Source: G963720515 sp963720515 (GTDB lineage Bacteria; Actinomycetota; Thermoleophilia; Gaiellales; Gaiellaceae). From it: 64,000 bases of DNA. The stretch spans positions 1,736,001 to 1,800,000 of the forward strand of contig OY970397.1 in the NCBI GenBank assembly GCA_963720515.1, written 5' to 3'. The notes beneath the pieces are model-generated. The model did not search any database. It saw only the letters and a list, made by a program, of their open reading frames with translations, and was not told the origin of the DNA. Of this stretch, positions 10,079 through 18,832 are shown one piece after another. Position numbers and translations under genes: made by a program. Position 1 is the first letter of the stretch. The number at the start of each line of letters is the position of its first letter.

Positions 10079-10951
10079 CTAGCCCTTGTGCGCGGCCGCG
10101 GCGTTCTTCCAGCGCTCGTCGTCGCGGTGGATCCAGTCCGGGTCGATGCCGCGGTCGTCCGCGAGGTCGAGCGTGAGCCGCTGGAAGCGCACGATGTCCA
10201 CGACCGGGTGCGACGTCGGGACGAGCGCGACCTGGCAGCCGAGCCGGCCGAGCGCGAGCGCCGCCTGCCCGGCGCGCACGGCCGCACGGCCTTCGCCCTC
10301 GAGGACGAAGCAGCGCACCGTCTCGTCCACCGCGGCGAGGTGCCCGTGGAGGAGCTGCTCGGTCTGGTGCGCCTCGGCCGCGACCCAGGCGCCCTCGCGG
10401 AGCTTGAGCACCGCCTCCTGCGCGGTTGGCCAGTCGCGGCCTGCGCCCGCGACTAACCAGCGCTTGTGGTCCGAGACCGGCTCGGGAGGAGCGGCGACCG
10501 CCTCGGCCACGGCGGCCGAGAGCCCCGAGATGTCCTCGCCCCGCAGCGCCGCGAGCCCCGCGACCGCGCATGTGTAGCTCGCCGTGTGGCACCAGGACTT
10601 CTCGATTTCGGGCGTCACGACAACGACCTCGTCGGCGATCTCCGCGAGCGGGCTCTCCTCCTTGCCGGTCACAAGCCAGACCGGGCCGTCGAAGGCGCGC
10701 GCGGCCTCGAGCACGAGCTCCGTCCCGCCCTCGTGACTCACGCAGACGAGCGCCTCGGCCGCCGGCGGGGAGAGCACGAACTCGAGCGCCTGCACCGCAC
10801 GCGGCGACGTCTGCGCCGCGTGGAACGACGTCCCGCAGCCGATCACGACCGCGCCGTCGGGCACGCGGCGCGAGCCGACCCGCTCGGCCACGGCCGCGAG
10901 CCACTCGGGCTGAGCCGCGATCGCTGCGCGCATGTGCTCACCGGCGGCCAT
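10079..10951 (-). CDS. SIS-domain sugar isomerase-like protein (GlmS C-terminal type)
   Basis: A 290-residue protein with two SIS (sugar isomerase) domains like the isomerase half of glucosamine-6-phosphate synthase but without the glutaminase domain. Motifs include MRAAIAAQPEWL, typical of the start of this family, IGCGTSFHAA, SHEGGTELVLEA, and AEAHQTEQLLHG. It may be a sugar-phosphate deaminase/isomerase such as AgaS/FrlB-type enzymes; the substrate is not predictable. ATG 10951 is preceded by TAGCTT at 8 nt; ATG 10933 is the alternative. Its start faces that of the thioesterase gene. Confidence 0.85.
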   Translation of the reverse strand: MAAGEHMRAAIAAQPEWLAAVAERVGSRRVPDGAVVIGCGTSFHAAQTSPRAVQALEFVLSPPAAEALVCVSHEGGTELVLEAARAFDGPVWLVTGKEESPLAEIADEVVVVTPEIEKSWCHTASYTCAVAGLAALRGEDISGLSAAVAEAVAAPPEPVSDHKRWLVAGAGRDWPTAQEAVLKLREGAWVAAEAHQTEQLLHGHLAAVDETVRCFVLEGEGRAAVRAGQAALALGRLGCQVALVPTSHPVVDIVRFQRLTLDLADDRGIDPDWIHRDDERWKNAAAAHKG

Positions 10952-10976
10952 CGTGCGGGAAGCTAGCATCCGGGCC
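10952..10976. promoter_or_regulatory. Face-to-face leaderless promoters sharing TA
   Basis: On the minus strand TAGCTT (10965-10960) lies 8 nt before ATG 10951; on the plus strand TAGCAT (10964-10969) lies 7 nt before GTG 10977. The hexamers share bases 10964-10965, so two polymerases could not occupy both at once. Confidence 0.5.
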
Positions 10977-11396
10977 GTGGAGGGATACGGCCTGGTGATG
11001 GTCAAGGAGGTCGAGTTTCGCGACCTCGACGGCTTCGGCCACGTGAACAACGCGGTGTATCTCAGCTACCTCGAGTCCGGGAAGGTCGCGTACTTCCGGC
11101 AGGTGGTCGGCGCCGAGAAGCTCGACCAGCTCGGCATCGTCGCGGACGTGAAGATCGCCTACCGCTCGCCTGCGTTCTTCGGCGAGCGCCTCGAGATCGG
11201 CGTGCGCATTCCGCACGTCGGGACGAAGAGCGTCACGTTCGAGTTCGAGATCCGCGGCCCCGATGGACGCCTCGTTGCCGAGGCGTCTAGCGTCCATGTC
11301 GCCTTCGACTACGGCAAACGCGAGCCGATGGAGATCCCCGAAGCCTGGCGCGAGAGGATCGAAGCCCACGAAGCGGAAAGGCTTGCCCCACGATGA
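10977..11396 (+). CDS. Acyl-CoA thioesterase, 4HBT/YbgC-like hotdog protein
   Basis: A hotdog-fold protein of ~139 residues with FRDLDGFGHVNNAVYLSYLE, the 4HBT signature in which the Asp is the catalytic residue. It hydrolyses acyl-CoA thioesters of unknown chain type. GTG 10977 is preferred because TAGCAT stands 7 nt upstream; ATG 10998, closer to the fold start, remains possible and has GGAGGG 11 nt upstream. The stop overlaps the M16 peptidase start (ATGA), so they are co-transcribed. Confidence 0.88.
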   Translation: MEGYGLVMVKEVEFRDLDGFGHVNNAVYLSYLESGKVAYFRQVVGAEKLDQLGIVADVKIAYRSPAFFGERLEIGVRIPHVGTKSVTFEFEIRGPDGRLVAEASSVHVAFDYGKREPMEIPEAWRERIEAHEAERLAPR

Positions 11397-12670
11397 CCGA
11401 ACGCGTCTTCCAGAAGGACGTCCTCCCGAACGGGCTGCGCGTGCTCACGGCCGACATGCCGCAGGCGAAGTCCGTCGCGGTCTTCGTGATGCTCGCGGCC
11501 GGGTCGCGCTACGAGACCAAGGACACGAACGGGATCGCGCACTTCGCCGAGCACATGTTCTTCAAAGGCACCGAGCGGCGGCCGAGCGCGCGCGACATCG
11601 CCGGCGAGATCGACTCGATCGGCGGCGAGTTCAACGCCTTCACCGGCAAGGAGTACACGGGCTACTACGTGAAGTGCGCGGCCGAGCACCGCGACATCGC
11701 GCTCGACGTCCTCGTTGACATGCTCCGCCACTCCAAGTTCGACCCCGAGGAGATCGACCGCGAGAAGGGCGTCATCGTCGAGGAGATGAACATGTACTAC
11801 GACACGCCCCGCGACTACCTCGAGGGCGTGTACGACGAGCTTCTCTACGGCGACCAGCCGCTCGGCTGGGACATCATCGGGACGAAGGAGACGGTGCGCG
11901 CCGCGACGCGCGAGACCTTCCTCGGCTACCTCGACCGCTGGTACCGGGCGCACCGCATGGTCGCGGGCGTCGCGGGCGCGGTGGGGGACGACGCCGTCGC
12001 GCGGCTCGGCGAATTGCTCGGCGACGTGGCCGACGGCGCGACCGGCACGCCGGAGCGGGTCGAGTGGGCGCAGGACGCGCCGCAGGTGCGGGTCTTCGAG
12101 AAGGCCTCCGACCAGGCGCACGTGCGGTTCGGCGTCCACAGCTACCCGATCGACCATCCCGACCGCTACGCGCTCTCGCTCCTCGCGACCGTGCTCGGCG
12201 GCGGCATGTCCTCGCGGCTCTTCAGCGAGGTGCGCGAGCGGCGCGGCCTCGCCTACTACATCTACGGGTTCAACCAGGGCTACACGGACGCGGGCACGCT
12301 CTTCGCCCAGGGCGGCGTGGACATCGCCCGGATCGACGAGGCGATCGAGACGATCGCGCGCGAGTTCGGCCGGATCGCGGCCGAGCCGGTGTCCGACGAC
12401 GAGCTGACGAAGGCGCGGAACTTCGCCAAGGGACGCCTCGTGCTCTCGCTCGAGGATCCGCGCGGCACGATCATGTACGGCCTGCGCACCGAGGTGCTCG
12501 AGGGCAGGACGCGCGAGCCCGAGGAGGTGCTCGCCGGCCTCGACGCCGTGACGGTCGAGGACGTGCAGCGCGTCGCGCAGGACATCGTCCGCCAGGACCG
12601 CGTGAACCTCGCGGTGATCGGCCCGTTCGACGATCCCGCGCGCTTCGAGCCGCTGCTCTCCTTGTCGTGA
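11393..12670 (+). CDS. M16 family zinc peptidase (insulinase/processing peptidase type)
   Basis: A 425-residue zinc metallopeptidase. The inverted zinc motif is HFAEH, with His50, Glu53 and His54, and the third ligand Glu131 falls exactly 76 residues after His54 in VEEMNMYYD. The C-terminal half has the inactive-like domain with MSSRLFSEVRERRGLAYYIY. The family cuts short peptides in the cytoplasm and resembles mitochondrial processing peptidase; actinobacterial members usually stand next to pnp and rpsO, which are absent here. It overlaps the thioesterase upstream and the cupredoxin-like gene downstream by four bases each. Confidence 0.93.
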   Translation: MTERVFQKDVLPNGLRVLTADMPQAKSVAVFVMLAAGSRYETKDTNGIAHFAEHMFFKGTERRPSARDIAGEIDSIGGEFNAFTGKEYTGYYVKCAAEHRDIALDVLVDMLRHSKFDPEEIDREKGVIVEEMNMYYDTPRDYLEGVYDELLYGDQPLGWDIIGTKETVRAATRETFLGYLDRWYRAHRMVAGVAGAVGDDAVARLGELLGDVADGATGTPERVEWAQDAPQVRVFEKASDQAHVRFGVHSYPIDHPDRYALSLLATVLGGGMSSRLFSEVRERRGLAYYIYGFNQGYTDAGTLFAQGGVDIARIDEAIETIAREFGRIAAEPVSDDELTKARNFAKGRLVLSLEDPRGTIMYGLRTEVLEGRTREPEEVLAGLDAVTVEDVQRVAQDIVRQDRVNLAVIGPFDDPARFEPLLSLS

Positions 12671-13101
12671 GCCTGGGCGCCAAGCTGGCGATCGTCGCCG
12701 TCGCCGCCGCGCTCACCGTCGGGCTCTACTTCGTCGTGCGGCCGGGCGGGGACGACAACGCGACGCCGACGACAAGCACGCCGACGTCGTCCGGCACGAC
12801 CGCGCAGACATCCTCAGTCGTCACATCGAAGCCGCTGACCCTGATCAACCTCGCCGTGAAGAACGGCAAGCCGGTCGGCGGGATCGCGACGCCCAAGATC
12901 AAGGAGGGAGACGAGGTCCAGATCGTCGTGACGGCGGACGTCTCGGACGAGGTGCACCTCCACGGCTACGACCTGTCCGCGGATGTGGCGCCGGGCAAGC
13001 CGGCGGAGATTCGGTTCACCGCCGACACCGTGGGCCGCTTCGAGATCGAGCTCGAGTCGCGCAAGGAGCTCCTCGCCGAGCTCTCCGTCGAGCCCTCGTA
13101 G
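12667..13101 (+). CDS. Membrane-anchored cupredoxin-like protein
   Basis: A 144-residue protein with one N-terminal membrane segment (residues ~6-24), a Thr/Ser-rich linker (31-55) and a cupredoxin-like beta domain. The segment DEVHLHGYDLSADVAPG with His97 and His99 matches the small cupredoxin-domain proteins found near copper-handling genes in actinobacteria; the classical blue-copper Cys is not visible, so a type I site is unlikely. The GTG start overlaps the M16 stop. Together with CopC and YcnI downstream it suggests extracytoplasmic copper binding or transfer. Confidence 0.72.
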   Translation: MSLGAKLAIVAVAAALTVGLYFVVRPGGDDNATPTTSTPTSSGTTAQTSSVVTSKPLTLINLAVKNGKPVGGIATPKIKEGDEVQIVVTADVSDEVHLHGYDLSADVAPGKPAEIRFTADTVGRFEIELESRKELLAELSVEPS

Positions 13102-13106
13102 CGGCG

Positions 13107-13118
13107 TACACTCGAAGC
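13107..13118 (+). promoter_or_regulatory. -10 hexamer TACACT, leaderless type
   Basis: TACACT at 13107-13112, 6 nt before TTG 13119; this is the main evidence for that unusual start codon. Confidence 0.4.
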
Positions 13119-13307
13119 TTGGGGATCGCCGCTCGTCTGCACAATCCGGCCGGCCGCAGGTGCGGATGCCCGCCCGAGTGCGTGTGCCAGCGGTCGGCCC
13201 TGGGGCGGGCGTTTCGCTGGTACATCCCGGGCCGGTTCCACACCCCGGTTGCGCCCGAGGACAAGGCCCGGCTGCACGCCGAAAACCGCTCGTTCCGCGA
13301 GCCTTAG
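13119..13307 (+). CDS. Small Cys-rich protein, unknown function
   Basis: A 62-residue basic protein with four clustered cysteines (Cys15, 17, 21 and 23, pattern CGCPPECVC) followed by RSALGRAFRWYIPGRFHTP. The cysteine knot could bind zinc or copper. I recognise the general look of short actinobacterial hypotheticals with CGCP-C-C followed by a Trp/Tyr-rich basic stretch, but know no function. It starts with TTG, and a hairpin follows its stop. Its place between the cupredoxin-like gene and the copper cluster is suggestive only. Confidence 0.5.
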   Translation: MGIAARLHNPAGRRCGCPPECVCQRSALGRAFRWYIPGRFHTPVAPEDKARLHAENRSFREP

Positions 13308-13315
13308 ACCACGGG

Positions 13316-13332
13316 ACCGGCGTCGCGCCGGT
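13316..13332 (+). terminator. Short hairpin after the Cys-rich gene
   Basis: ACCGGC (13316-13321), loop GTCGC, GCCGGT (13327-13332), followed by GCAGATTT. A weak intrinsic terminator is possible. Confidence 0.4.
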
Positions 13333-13356
13333 GCAGATTTACGCATTCTTTCCTGG

Positions 13357-13368
13357 TTCCGGCCGGAA
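13357..13368. promoter_or_regulatory. Palindrome TTCCGGCCGGAA, candidate operator
   Basis: A perfect 12-bp palindrome ending 8 nt before the -10-like CATAAT (13377-13382). It covers the expected -35 region of the gene at 13389, so a repressor bound here would block the copper-cluster promoter. It does not resemble the CsoR operators I know. Confidence 0.4.
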
Positions 13369-13376
13369 ACGACTGC

Positions 13377-13388
13377 CATAATCCGCCC
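13377..13388 (+). promoter_or_regulatory. -10 hexamer CATAAT
   Basis: CATAAT lies 6 nt before GTG 13389, matching TATAAT at five of six positions. Confidence 0.4.
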
Positions 13389-13952
13389 GTGTCCCGGCGC
13401 CTGATCGCCTGGCTGGTCGCGTTCCCGCTCATGGCGGCGGGCACATACCTGTCCCACTGCTACGTCTACGGCTACGCGACCGCCGGCCACGCGCACCACG
13501 CCGCGTCCGGCTCCGGCCAGCCCGGGATGGCGTTCTTCTGCGGGACCCCGTTCCTGCTCGCGTGCCTCGCGATGGTCGGGATCTCCGTCGCAGCGCGCAG
13601 CGTGCAGGCACTGTCGGAGCGGCCCGGCGCGAGCCTCGCCGCGTGGCCGTTCGGCGTCCTGCCGGTGCTCGGCTTCCTGCTCCACCAGTGGATCTCGGCG
13701 GCGGACACCGGCCTGGTCGTCGACCCGACCTTCCTCGCTGCGCTTCTCCTCCAGGTTCCCTTCGGGCTCGCCGCCTACTTCGTCGCCAAGGCGCTCCTGC
13801 GTCTCGCGGATCGGATCGGCGAGACCCTCTCCGGCGGGCGCGCACGGCTGCGCCCCGTTCCACGGATCGCCTTCCCGGCGTCCGCGCTCTTCGTTCCGCA
13901 CCGCCTGGCCCTCGCTACGGCGAGCCGGCCCCGGGCGCCTCCCCGCTTCTAG
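13389..13952 (+). CDS. Membrane protein with His-bearing loop
   Basis: A 187-residue protein with about four membrane helices: ~5-22, ~48-70, ~86-106 and ~115-138. The first loop reads YVYGYATAGHAHHAAS, with three His in a short stretch plus His23/Cys24 near the end of the first helix, which would suit binding of a soft metal outside the membrane. The C-terminal 50 residues are basic and probably cytoplasmic. I do not recognise the family. It precedes the secreted protein, CopC and YcnI genes on the same strand, so a role in copper traffic is an inference from context. Confidence 0.62.
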   Translation: MSRRLIAWLVAFPLMAAGTYLSHCYVYGYATAGHAHHAASGSGQPGMAFFCGTPFLLACLAMVGISVAARSVQALSERPGASLAAWPFGVLPVLGFLLHQWISAADTGLVVDPTFLAALLLQVPFGLAAYFVAKALLRLADRIGETLSGGRARLRPVPRIAFPASALFVPHRLALATASRPRAPPRF

Positions 13953-14026
13953 CGCTTGACGCAGTCGAGGGCCATGCCTGACGGCGTGGTCCCGGTCAAC
14001 CGCACCGGAAGCGAAAGGAACGAACG

Positions 14027-15409
14027 ATGAAAGCCCACAACCTGCGATCGGCGCTCTGCGTCGTCGCCCTCGCGGCACTCGCCGCGCCGGCGGCCGCGTC
14101 GGCCCACCCGAGCCTGTACCTGATCGTCGGCAAGATCGCGAACCACGCCGAGGTGCAGACGCTCACGGTGAACGCGACCGGCGGCACGTACAAGCCGTCG
14201 GCAAACGCGAAGACCATCGCCTGGAACGCGCCCTCCTGGCAGGTCGAGGATGCACTCGGCGCGGACGCTGCGATCGGGCGGAACGCGACCACCGGCCTCA
14301 CGAACGTCCTCGTGACCGGCGTCGCCGGCGGCCCGTACACGCTGCGGTTCCAGGGCACGCTCGCAACGACGAACGTGGCGCCGCTCGCGCCGAATTCGAC
14401 CGGGCTCACCGGCGGCACCTCGACCGCGTCCATCGCCGCCGTGGTCGACGGGACGAGCACGAACACGACGTACACCGGCGACCCCTCGGGGGCGACCCTC
14501 CAGGACACGCCGCAGCAGGCGGTCATCGCGAACGACGGCAACGTGACGATGTGGACGGAGTCGAACGGGCTCACGAACCACGGCTGGCTGAACCTGAAGT
14601 TCCTGCCAGGCGGCTATCGGAGCGGTCATGACCGGCGACCAGTGGCTGAACTACCCGCAGGTGCAGACCGGCATCCAGACGCATGCCACCTGCCAGAACG
14701 TCGCCGCGATCAACACGGACCTGAACGCGAGGACGGTGCAGGAGAACTTCGGCAACGCCTCCGGCATCGGCGACCCGTTCTGGAACTACGTCCCGTTCCA
14801 GAAGACCGCGGTGCCCGGCGGCGTCGGCGGCGACGCGGATCCGGCGAAGTGGATCACGGTCGTCAAGACCTCGACCAACGGACTCCCCGGCGCACCTGCC
14901 GGCGGCGTCGACCTCGCCACGATCAACGACGCGGCCGCGGCGCGGACGGCCTGCGAGGCTCTCGGCGGCGTCTACGTCCCGGCCGATACGCAGGGCGGGA
15001 GCCAGGCGAGCGCCCAGATCTCCGACGCGGTGATCGGCCGCGACCGACCCGCTCAACCTCCAGATCGCCGACCTGACCGCGCAGAACGCGACTCTCACGC
15101 AGGCGTTCGACAGCGCCGAGGCGGCCCGGCTCGCGCTGCTCAACCGGCCGCTCCGGCTGACCCTCGCCGCCAAGCGCTCGCACGGCAGCGTGGTCGTCAT
15201 GGTGACCGGCAAGGTCGGCGCGCAGGTGACGGTGCGGCTCAAGAACGGCGCGCGCGTCCTCGACACCGAGCTGCGCACGTTCGGCGCGGCAGGGCGCGGC
15301 GCTCGTCACCCTGAGGCCCGCCCGCGCTCCGTCCCACCGCATCTCGATCAAGGTCGAGGCGACGTCCGGAATCCAGAAGGCCTCGGCCACGGGGACCCTC
15401 ACACGATGA
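14027..15409 (+). CDS. Secreted protein of unknown function, several frameshifts
   Basis: Starts at ATG 14027 with GAAAGGA upstream and a clear signal peptide (ALAAPAAASAHP). The mature protein begins with AHPSLYL, so a His lies at or next to the new N-terminus, as in CopC and YcnI proteins. The body (VGKIANHAEVQTLTVNATGG and later TGDQWLNYPQVQTGIQTHAT) matches no family I know. The C-terminal third has a coiled-coil stretch (LQIADLTAQNATLTQAFDS) and a beta domain. The frame breaks at least three times, near 14615, 15035 and 15290, each by one base. The joined length is about 460 residues. Confidence 0.6.
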
Positions 15410-15430
15410 CCCGCGAAAGGAGCTCATCAC

Positions 15431-15807
15431 ATGAAGCACTCGCCCAGGAAGATCCTGTTCATCGCCGCCTGGCGCTTCCATGCTGGCGACGATCGGTGTC
15501 ACGACCGCGTGGGCCCACGTCAGCGTCGTGTCGCGATCGCCACGGCCCGGGCGCGACGGTTCCCAAGTCGCTCAGGACCGTGAAGATCACGTTCAGCGGC
15601 CAATCCGGCGCGGGACGCTCAAGGTCTACAACGCGAGCCGGCGTCAAGGTCTCGAACGGGACCGGCGGGCGCGACCCGCGCAACATCCGCCGGCTCGTGA
15701 CCTCGCTCAAGGGTGGGCTCAGGGCCGGGCGCTACACGGCCAGGTGGACCTGCGTTGCGGCCGACGGCCACGCCGAGCACGGGTACTGGCGGTTCCGGCT
15801 CTCGTGA
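15431..15807 (+). CDS. CopC-like copper-binding protein, frameshifted
   Basis: A secreted CopC-domain protein of ~125 residues. After the signal peptide the mature chain starts WAHVSVVSRSP, placing a His at the N-terminal copper(II) site, followed by GATVPKSLRTVKITFSG and the closing strand VAADGHAEHGYWRFRLS, whose His residues correspond to the second half of the CopC site. GAAAGGAG stands 11 nt before ATG 15431. One-base indels near 15470, 15540 and 15610-15650 break the frame, but no substitution has destroyed a conserved residue. It ends in a GTGA overlap with the YcnI gene. CopC proteins carry copper in the envelope and usually serve a CopD importer, which is not seen here. Confidence 0.72.
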
Positions 15808-16505
15808 CCCGGCTGCGAAGACCGCCGTCCTGGCCGCCGTCGTCGCGGCATTGTCGCGGCGCCGGCGGCCCGGGCACACATCCAGGTGACGCCCGCCGAA
15901 GCGGCGCCCGGCGACGCGGTGAAGGTGACCCTCCTCGTGCCGAACGAGGAAGGCAAGCCGACGACCCGCATCGAGCTCAAGATCCCGGCGGACGTGCTGC
16001 CCGTTCTCGTTCGAGAGCACGCCGGGCTGGACGGCGGAAGATCGTCGCGGCGGCGAACGGCTCGGTGGACCGGATCGTCTGGACGGGCAAGCCTGCCGGC
16101 CGAGAGCGTTCGTCGAGTTCTCGTTCCTCGCGGCCATGCCCGAGAAGCCGGCGACGTGTCGTGGAAGGCCCTGCAGGCCTACGCGGGCGGCGAGGTGGTC
16201 CGCTGGATCGGCCCGCCCGGGTCCGAGCAGCCGGCGGCGGTGACGAAGGTCGTCCAGGGCGTCGCCGGTGCAGAACGCCGGCGGCGAGAACGCCGAGGGC
16301 GGTGGCGGCACGACGACGACGACGCCGACCGAGACGAGGCGACACCTGCCGACGGCGAGACGACCTCGGCGGCACCGGCGAGCTCGACCGAGCGACGACG
16401 GCAGCACGGACTGGCGCGCGCTGCGTCGTCGGCCATCGCACGGCCTGATCGCTCGGGTTCGTCGCACTGGTCGTCGTCCTCACACGGAGGAGGGGACCCA
16501 CATGA
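15804..16505 (+). CDS. YcnI-like (DUF1775) copper-binding protein, frameshifted
   Basis: DUF1775 proteins bind copper through the N-terminal His of the mature chain. Here the signal peptide ends in ARA and the mature protein starts HIQVTPAEAAPGDAVKVTLL, followed by VPNEEGKPTTRIELKIP, the family core, and a later WIGPPGSEQPAAV strand. The tail has a Thr-rich linker and a single membrane anchor with LVVVLTRRRG at its end. At least six one-base indels occur between 15840 and 16275, so no single frame covers it. The start overlaps the CopC stop and the stop overlaps the next gene's ATG (16502). Confidence 0.68.
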
Positions 16506-17650
16506 GACGCATAGGGATCGCGCGGCGGGCGTACTCGCGCTCGCCGCGACGGGCATCACCGGCGGGGCGGGCGCCGTCACGGTGCTCGCCCCGCCGTCAG
16601 CCCTGCTTCGGCGTGGCGCAGATCACCGACCCAGGTTGGCAGGACGGCCACCACGACGGGACCAATGTCCTCTCGGCATGGTTCTCGATCGAGGCCGGCC
16701 CGCTCCAGGGCGTGATCAAGGTGAAGTCGGGGCTCTGGGCGCCGCAGCACGACGACGAGGATGTGAACGGCTCCGCCTACGTCCTCCTCTTCACGAGCGG
16801 CGGCCAGACCTGGTTCGTCCGTGCGTTCGCGCGCGCCGGCGCGCGGCGCGCTCACCTACGACTACGGCACGTACGCGGGCGGCAACGCGTTCACGAGCCT
16901 CGGCCCGACGACCGGCACGGTCGTCTACGGGACGGGCGGCACGGTCACGATGGACATCCCCGCCGCGACCGGCGCGACGAGCGGTGCGGTGCTCGCGAAC
17001 CCGTTCGTCCTCACCTACGACGGCGTGACCGGCGGCGACCCGGACTGGGTTGACCACGCGCCCGGCGGGACGTCGCCCACCGACTCGGCGCGCGGCGCCG
17101 ACTACACGGTCGGCCCATGTGACGCGGGCGGCGCGACCGCCGCCGTCCAGCTCACCGCGCCGGTGCGGATCGTCGGCGGCGGCAAGAACGCGACCATCAC
17201 CGGGAAGGCGCTGCCCGGCCGCGCGGGCGTGGACGTCGCGCTCACGCGGACGAACGTCACGACGAAGGTCTTCCATGCGACGACCGCCGCGGACGGCTCG
17301 TTCACGTTCATCGTGCCGGTGCACGAGACGACGCGCGTTCGTGCGGCCGCGGAGGGCATCTCGTCGCAGACGCTCACGATCACGGTGAAGTCCACGGTGC
17401 GGATCTCCGTGAGACGGCTCGCCGAGCGGCGCGGCGCGGATCTCTGGCCGGATCAGCCCGCAGCTGCCCGGGCGGGTGCTGATCCTGAAGACGACCGCGT
17501 TCCGCCCCTCGAAGACGATCACACGGTTCCGAGCCGGGAAGGTTCAGCGTCGTGCTGCCGCGGCCGACGAAGGGCCGCTACCAGGCCGTCTACATCCCGA
17601 AAGGCAACCGGGCGGAGCGGTCGACCTCGAACACGATCCGGATCCGCTAG
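16502..17650 (+). CDS. Secreted beta-rich protein, unknown function, frameshifted
   Basis: Begins at ATG 16502 with GGAGGAGGGG just upstream, followed by a signal-peptide-like stretch that is itself broken by indels. The readable core contains QITDPGWQDGHHDGTNVLSA and DYGTYAGGNAFTSLGPTTG, and a later Ig-like region (VRIVGGGKNATITGKALPG) with a basic C-terminal beta domain ending in NTIRIR. Indels are visible near 16545-16610, 16845, 17420 and 17545. The total would be about 380 residues. I do not know the family. As the last gene of the overlapping copper-type operon it may be a surface partner of CopC and YcnI. Confidence 0.55.
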
Positions 17651-18757
17651 CTAGACCTCGAGGTCGTAGGGGGAGTCCGTGAGGACTTCCCCTCCGTCCT
17701 CGGTGACGAGGACGAGATCCTCGAGCCGGCAGCCGCCGAAGCCCGGGCGGTAGAGGCCCGGCTCGACCGCGACGACGTCGCCGACGACGAGCTCGGTGCC
17801 GTTGCGGCCGAGGAGCGGGGCTTCGTGGAGCTCGAGCCCGACGCCGTGGCCGAGCGCGTGGAAGAAGCCGTGGTCGAGCACCTCGCCGGGCTGCTTCGTG
17901 AGCTGTGTGGCGTAGCCCGCCTCGGCGAACATGTCGCAGGCCGCGCGGTGGAGCTCCGCGCCCTTGACGCCGGGCCGGACGAGCGGGATCACCGCGTCGA
18001 GCACCTCCTTGCAGAGGCGGTGGTACTCGCGCAGCTCGTCCGGCGCCTCGCCGATGCAGAACGTGCGCGTCATGTCCGAGTAACAGCCCGACACGGGATC
18101 CTGGGGGTAGATGTCGGCGACGACGGGCTCGCCGGGCTCGATGCGGCCCGAACCCGGGTCGTGCCCGACGGCGGTCTGCGGGCCGTGCGCGACGATCGGC
18201 GGGTCGGGCGCGACGAGGCCTGCCTCCGTGAACGCGCGCGCCACCTCCGTCTGCAGGTCCTCGCAGGTGATCTCGCCGGCGGACGCGAGCGCAGCACGGA
18301 TCGCGGCGAACGCCCGCTCCGACCCGCGGGCGGCGCGCCGGATGCCGGCCAGCTCGGCGTCGTTCTTCGCACGGCGCCGCTCGTCGAACGCCTCGCCGTC
18401 GGCGGACAGCTCGATGCCGTTCGCGCGCAGGTGGTCCGCGACGGCGAGCGGAAACGCCCGCGGGACGACCGCCCGATCGATCCCCACGCGGCGACAGGCT
18501 CTGAGGACGAGCTCCGGGTCCACCTGGTCTCCGCGAAGCCCTGCGGCGATCAGCTCGTCGAGCCCGAGCACCTCGTACGGGAACGCCTCGAGGCCGCCGT
18601 CGAGGTCCGCGAGCCGCGGCACCTCGAGCGCGCTCGCGTATACCTGGCGCGTGTCGTTCCGCTCGACGTAGATCATCGCGTCGGGCGCCGAGAGCGGCAC
18701 CTCGTGGCGCAGCTCGGGCGAGCGGAACGTGTCCGCGAACATCACGACGTCCGGCAC
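17651..18757 (-). CDS. M24 family metallopeptidase (Xaa-Pro aminopeptidase-like)
   Basis: A 368-residue pita-bread-fold peptidase. The N-terminal domain is creatinase-like, and the catalytic domain shows the dinuclear metal ligands: Asp in VVADIYPQD, Asp in YSDMTRTF, His in HALGHGVGLELHE, Glu in AVEPGLY and Glu in RLEDLVLV. Substrates of the family are peptides with Pro at position two; it acts in the cytoplasm. The GTG start at 18757 is preferred to ATG 18742 because TACGAT lies 7 nt upstream. It is convergent with, and directly abuts, the last gene of the copper cluster. Confidence 0.9.
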   Translation of the reverse strand: MPDVVMFADTFRSPELRHEVPLSAPDAMIYVERNDTRQVYASALEVPRLADLDGGLEAFPYEVLGLDELIAAGLRGDQVDPELVLRACRRVGIDRAVVPRAFPLAVADHLRANGIELSADGEAFDERRRAKNDAELAGIRRAARGSERAFAAIRAALASAGEITCEDLQTEVARAFTEAGLVAPDPPIVAHGPQTAVGHDPGSGRIEPGEPVVADIYPQDPVSGCYSDMTRTFCIGEAPDELREYHRLCKEVLDAVIPLVRPGVKGAELHRAACDMFAEAGYATQLTKQPGEVLDHGFFHALGHGVGLELHEAPLLGRNGTELVVGDVVAVEPGLYRPGFGGCRLEDLVLVTEDGGEVLTDSPYDLEV

Positions 18758-18770
18758 GCTTAGGATCGTA
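18758..18770 (-). promoter_or_regulatory. -10 hexamer TACGAT, leaderless type
   Basis: On the minus strand TACGAT (18770-18765) is followed by 7 nt and then GTG 18757. Confidence 0.45.
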
Positions 18771-18832
18771 CCCGCGCTCCGAGGGGGGCCCCCGATTGGA
18801 CGCCATTTGGGGGGTCGGAGATCGACCTCCCA

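Noticed and set aside
14027..17650. Calling the four frameshifted genes pseudogenes
   Set aside because: All breaks are one-base indels, conserved residues are intact on both sides and no substitution stops are seen; sequencing error is the simpler explanation, so they are kept as CDS.
18773..18832. GGGGGGCCCCC and GGTCGGAGATCGACC as operators before the metalloprotease gene
   Set aside because: The first is a homopolymer junction in GC-rich DNA and the second an imperfect inverted repeat; neither is repeated or positioned on a recognisable promoter.
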